Origin: Anaerolineae bacterium
Lineage (GTDB): Bacteria; Chloroflexota; Anaerolineae; 4572-78; J111
Length of the DNA stretch: 23,142 nucleotides
Assembly: GCA_023151115.1 (NCBI GenBank)
Contig: JAKLJP010000079.1
Coordinates: 1-23,142 of the forward strand
Direction: 5' to 3'
The notes beneath the pieces were generated by a model, which saw only the letters and a list, made by a program, of their open reading frames with translations, made no database searches and had not been told where the DNA came from. Shown here in pieces: positions 19,921 through 23,142 of this stretch. Every line of letters starts with the position of its first letter. Position 1 is the stretch's first letter. Position numbers and translations under genes: made by a program.

Positions 19921-22917
19921 CTAAATCATCCGAATTATCTCAATTGCCTTTTTCCGCAAATAGCCCCACGTTGCCAGCAGGGTACTGACCAGCGCCGCCG
20001 TAGCCATCAGGATAAGCATATAGGGCGTTACGATTTCATCGAACGCGGCGATGGTGGGCGTCTCACTGCGGAAAGCGTTGGAGTAACGGAAAACGTAGCC
20101 CAAAATAATCCCGGCTACAATGCCGGTCAGAGTGGCGCTGAGGGTCATGACCAATGCCTCGCTGAGAAACATGCCAAACAAATGGCGGTTGGAATCGCCG
20201 ATGGCTTTGAGCATAGCTATTTCGGCCCGGCGGGTGTAGACGGAAATATAGGTAACGACAAAGACGCCAAAGATTGCCAGCACAAAACTGAGCGTAGTCA
20301 GCACCAGAATAACTACCCGAATCTGCTGGGCGCTGGCAGCGGCAGTTTCGATGTCCTCCGGGGTGGAGCGCACATTGACGTTCTCTGTCAGGCCGTAGGT
20401 TTTGCGTAGGTCTGTCGCCACCTGCTTGATGGCGGCATTGCCCACCTCCTCCGGCAGCCCGGCGATGCCCACCCGCAGATTGGGCGCGGCCATCAACCGC
20501 TCGACAATGGGGTAGGTGGGGTCGTAGGGGCCTTCAAGCAGGTCGCGGGTTAGCTCACGGAAGGCGGTCTGGTTGAGAAAGAGGTCGGTCCGGCCATCTT
20601 CGGCCTCGGTGCGTTTGGAGGTGAAGCCGTCAAAGCCGGAAAAACGGCCCAGCACCCCGACAATCCGCACCACTCGCTCGTGGTCCAGCCCTTCACCCTT
20701 CAAGCGCAGCGTGTCACCCACGCCCCGTTCAAAATATTCCGACAAGCCCTGGCTGACGATGACCGCATTGGGGTCGGCTTGCACTTCGACAAAACTGGCC
20801 GGACCTCCGGCCAGCCATTCAATTCCTTCGGGATAAGTGATTTCGTTCAAATCGCCGTCTATGCCAAAAACGTGGACGCCCACGTTGCGCAAGCCGACGT
20901 CGTCGCGTACCTGGGTGTCAAAACGATAGGTCACAGCTACATTGGGACCAAGCGCGCTGTCGGCCCGGATTTCACCCAGCAGTTCGCGGGTAAAGCGGTC
21001 TTTGACCTCGGCGGTTGGAGCTTCGCGAGGTGGGCCGGGGCCGTCATCATCCTCCAGCAGCGCCGCGCCCGATTTGCGGATAACCAGCGGGGCACCGTTG
21101 CTGAGGCGGGTATCGGTTGGCGTGTTGGCCGTTTCGATGGCCAGGCTGGTAGCAAAAAAAGTCGGCAGGGTGGCGCTGATGACAATCATCAGACTGATTA
21201 GGGTGTTGCGGTTTTGGCCGCGAATGATGTTGCGCTGGGCAAAAAAGCCAATCGGGCCATTGACCAGTTTGACCAGGCTAATCAGCAGCCGTTCCATAGG
21301 CAATGTGACCGGAAAAAAGATCAGCGAGGTGCTGACAATCAACAGCAGCAGGGCGCTAAAAAAGAGCGCCGCCAGCAACCACAACACGCCAAAACTAAAC
21401 GCTAACGGAAAAATAAAAAAGATCAGCGCCGGGTAGACCAGCGTCACCAGGCCGCTCCAGAAAATCTTGACGTTGACGTGGCGTTCTCGCAGCCTGGCCA
21501 GGTCATCGAGGCCCAGCCCTTCGGCCACGCCGGGATTGATAGCGTACATAATTTTGGTTCCGGCGGCACGGCGGGCGGGCGCATAGGCGCTGAAGGCCAG
21601 CATTGCTCCCGCCGTAACGATGGAGAGGAGGATGGCTTTGGCCGATGCCGGCGGCACATCGGTGATGGCGACTTGAGCCTGCTCGGCAATAAAGGACATA
21701 ATGACCGTATTCGTCAAAACTTGACCCAGCACTGCGCCCAGGCCAATCCCAACAAGGCCCAGTGTAGCTACTTCAACCGCTACCAGGGTGAATAAATAAG
21801 ATCGCGGCGCACCCAAAATCCGAAATAAGGCCAGGTCGCGGGTTTGCTCACGGACGTTGGTCATAACCATCGTCCGCACCAGCAGTCCCACTACGCTGAG
21901 CGAGAGAACGCCGTAAATTGAAACCAGGGCCTGAAAAAAGATGAAGGCTTCAAAGGTATCGCTGAGGATGGTGGCGCGGGGCAGGCTGTAACTGTAACTC
22001 TCACCCAAAATATCCTGGATGTTTTCGGCCAGGGCGCGGGCGCGAAAGGCGGCTGCCTGGGGGTCGTTGTCGCTGTAGATGCCTTCGTCAAAGACCACCA
22101 CAATCCGCTCGGCCTGGCCAGGGATGCCGAGCCAATGGCGGGTATAATCCAGGTCAACCAGCACCCCGTCATTGCCGTTCAGGCCGGTCACGCCGCGCTG
22201 CAAGGCAATGGCGCTGACGGTTAAAGTGGTTCGGGCGTGGCGGCTGCTGACATTGGCGGCGCTCTCGATGCCCTTCTGGCGCGGCACAGACAGGGCGTAG
22301 CTGATGTCAAAGGTATCACCAGGGCGCAGGCCAAAGGTATCGGCGGTTTCTTGTAAGACCACGGCATAACCGGGCGCAAAATCGAGCGTGCCGCTGATGA
22401 CCTCAAAATCGCCCATGTCGTCCACGCTGCGGTTCAAGGCCACAAATTGGGCGCTGCCGTGAATAGTTTCCGTGGTGCGTGGTGTGTGGTACGTGGGCTG
22501 TTGCCCATTGCCCGTTGGGTCTACAGTGGCCAACTGATTACTGACCTCTGATAACTCCCCCCCTTGCTCCTCTGCTCCCCTGCTCCTCGCCTCATCATCC
22601 CCTCGCACCGGTGCATCCACATCCACCACGCCTTGAATCCGGGGGACTACCTGCTTCACCTCCGGGTCGCTGGCCTGGATGGCGGGAATGACTGTCTGTT
22701 CGTCAATGAGCAGATTCGGCTCGATCTGGTTTTTGGTGATGACCAGATCATAATCGCCGGCGCTGTTGCTGATAGTGGCCACATAGAAACGCTCGTACAC
22801 GTCAACGGTGGCGTTCAGCGCGACCAGTGCCCCCACCCCGACAATGAGAGCCAAAAGCATGAGGATAGTGCGGATTTTGCGCCGGTTTAGGTTTTTGAGA
22901 ACGTAACGGAGAGTCAT
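19921..22917 (-). CDS. ABC transporter permease, FtsX/MacB type, two FtsX domains
   Basis: This 998-residue membrane protein starts MTLRYVLKNLNRRKIRT, then has one membrane segment (about 18-36), a large extracytoplasmic domain, and a first FtsX-type set of membrane segments (about 325-460, including VREQTRDLALFRILGAPRSYLF). Central segments follow at about 495-555, then a second extracytoplasmic domain, then a C-terminal FtsX domain (about 880-990, with YTRRAEIAMLKAIGDSNRHL). Such permeases work with a MacB/LolD-like ATPase in lipoprotein, lipid or peptide export, or as mechanotransmitters. No ATPase gene is in the window; it may lie upstream beyond 23142. Residues 105-152 are a translated tandem-repeat insert (Gly/Glu/Thr/Pro-rich) that interrupts the first extracytoplasmic domain without breaking the frame. 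Confidence 0.88.
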   Translation of the reverse strand: MTLRYVLKNLNRRKIRTILMLLALIVGVGALVALNATVDVYERFYVATISNSAGDYDLVITKNQIEPNLLIDEQTVIPAIQASDPEVKQVVPRIQGVVDVDAPVRGDDEARSRGAEEQGGELSEVSNQLATVDPTGNGQQPTYHTPRTTETIHGSAQFVALNRSVDDMGDFEVISGTLDFAPGYAVVLQETADTFGLRPGDTFDISYALSVPRQKGIESAANVSSRHARTTLTVSAIALQRGVTGLNGNDGVLVDLDYTRHWLGIPGQAERIVVVFDEGIYSDNDPQAAAFRARALAENIQDILGESYSYSLPRATILSDTFEAFIFFQALVSIYGVLSLSVVGLLVRTMVMTNVREQTRDLALFRILGAPRSYLFTLVAVEVATLGLVGIGLGAVLGQVLTNTVIMSFIAEQAQVAITDVPPASAKAILLSIVTAGAMLAFSAYAPARRAAGTKIMYAINPGVAEGLGLDDLARLRERHVNVKIFWSGLVTLVYPALIFFIFPLAFSFGVLWLLAALFFSALLLLIVSTSLIFFPVTLPMERLLISLVKLVNGPIGFFAQRNIIRGQNRNTLISLMIVISATLPTFFATSLAIETANTPTDTRLSNGAPLVIRKSGAALLEDDDGPGPPREAPTAEVKDRFTRELLGEIRADSALGPNVAVTYRFDTQVRDDVGLRNVGVHVFGIDGDLNEITYPEGIEWLAGGPASFVEVQADPNAVIVSQGLSEYFERGVGDTLRLKGEGLDHERVVRIVGVLGRFSGFDGFTSKRTEAEDGRTDLFLNQTAFRELTRDLLEGPYDPTYPIVERLMAAPNLRVGIAGLPEEVGNAAIKQVATDLRKTYGLTENVNVRSTPEDIETAAASAQQIRVVILVLTTLSFVLAIFGVFVVTYISVYTRRAEIAMLKAIGDSNRHLFGMFLSEALVMTLSATLTGIVAGIILGYVFRYSNAFRSETPTIAAFDEIVTPYMLILMATAALVSTLLATWGYLRKKAIEIIRMI
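22462..22605. repeat. In-frame 7- and 8-mer repeat block in the ABC permease gene
   Basis: CGTGGTG, CGTGGTG, TGTGGTA, CGTGGGC follow in register from 22471. ACTGATT/ACTGACC/TCTGATA units lie near 22533-22553, and TCCTCTGC/TCCCCTGC units near 22567-22590. All are translated in the permease as residues 105-152. The same unit types appear inside the glycosyltransferase gene (4580-4614 and 5638-5674). Confidence 0.8.
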
Positions 22918-22961
22918 TTGGGATTTTAAATCTCGTCCCTCATGTCATCCTTCGACAAACT

Positions 22962-22989
22962 CACGCCCTTCGGCGCACCCGAAGGGGTG
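22962..22989 (-). repeat. 28-base dispersed palindromic repeat, copy 2
   Basis: Exact reverse complement of 15512-15539, with the CCCTTCGG/CCGAAGGG hairpin. It lies about 45 bases upstream of the ABC permease start, so both copies sit shortly before a minus-strand gene, in opposite orientation. Confidence 0.85.
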
Positions 22990-23076
22990 GGACAGGTTTC
23001 GAGGCTGAAAGCCGAGAAATCTCTGAGATTGTTGTCTGCAAACTCGATTCTAAAGATAAAATTGATTGGGATGGTT

Positions 23077-23116
23077 CAGAAATAGGTTGACACATTAACA
23101 ACAGAATAGGTTTACA
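23077..23116. repeat. Imperfect direct repeat, CAGAAATAGGTTGACA
   Basis: CAGAAATAGGTTGACA (23077-23092) is followed by CAGAATAGGTTTACA (23102-23116), 25 bases apart with one gap and one mismatch. The remaining bases from 22918 to the window end hold no gene I can support. Paired terminal repeats of this kind occur at some insertion-sequence ends, but no transposase is present. Confidence 0.5.
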
Positions 23117-23142
23117 GGAGCCACCTCATCAGGCAAGATAAG

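Noticed and set aside
23087..23110. TTGACA on the plus strand as a promoter at the right edge
   Set aside because: No acceptable -10 lies 16-18 bases downstream and no gene start follows within the window.
23095..23142. End of a minus-strand gene entering from the right edge
   Set aside because: Only 15 open codons before a stop, with no recognisable C-terminal motif; not enough to call.

Overview
The window looks like a chromosomal segment of a large-genome bacterium with mixed metabolism, most likely a Chloroflexota (Anaerolineae/Ardenticatenia-like) member. This is inferred from gene content and not from any marker gene: coenzyme F420 genes, a two-heme type succinate dehydrogenase in sdhC-A-B order, STAND/NB-ARC and Uma2 proteins, a PP2C phosphatase, and many short tandem repeats with a seven-base period. 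Almost every gene lies on the minus strand. The only gene I can support on the plus strand is a 36-residue membrane peptide at 15886-15996. No rRNA, tRNA, CRISPR array or complete insertion sequence was seen.

Reading from high to low coordinates, in the direction of transcription: an FtsX/MacB-type ABC transporter permease (22917-19921); the sdhCAB operon with a recognisable promoter, a long leader and a strong hairpin in front of sdhB (19887-16090); a bidirectional terminator (16046-16077); the plus-strand micropeptide gene with its own promoter-like region; a 445-base regulatory gap; a STAND ATPase with an N-terminal helix-turn-helix and C-terminal TPR-like repeats (15440-13131); an orphan E1 alpha subunit of a 2-oxo acid or acetoin dehydrogenase (12988-11996); a membrane PP2C phosphatase with a small nucleotidyltransferase gene 6 bases downstream (11919-10417); and an unknown membrane protein of lower GC (10338-9523).

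Below that come a DUF4258/YgiT toxin-antitoxin-like pair, a formate dehydrogenase-type molybdopterin oxidoreductase, a Uma2 nuclease-fold protein and a GT-C type membrane glycosyltransferase, closely packed (9344-4232). Then come an F420-dependent NADP reductase, oligopeptidase B and the F420 gamma-glutamyl ligase CofE (4120-575). A DUF433/DUF5615 toxin-antitoxin pair closes the window and runs off its left edge.

Two themes stand out. First, heptamer (sometimes 6- or 8-mer) tandem arrays occur at about ten places. Some lie in intergenic gaps, where several fold back on a complementary arm into long hairpins. Others lie in frame inside two membrane-protein genes, where they are translated as loops. 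Second, the STAND ATPase and the tiny membrane peptide are divergently arranged around a gap with palindromes, which makes them the best candidate here for an undescribed regulatory or defence-like unit.
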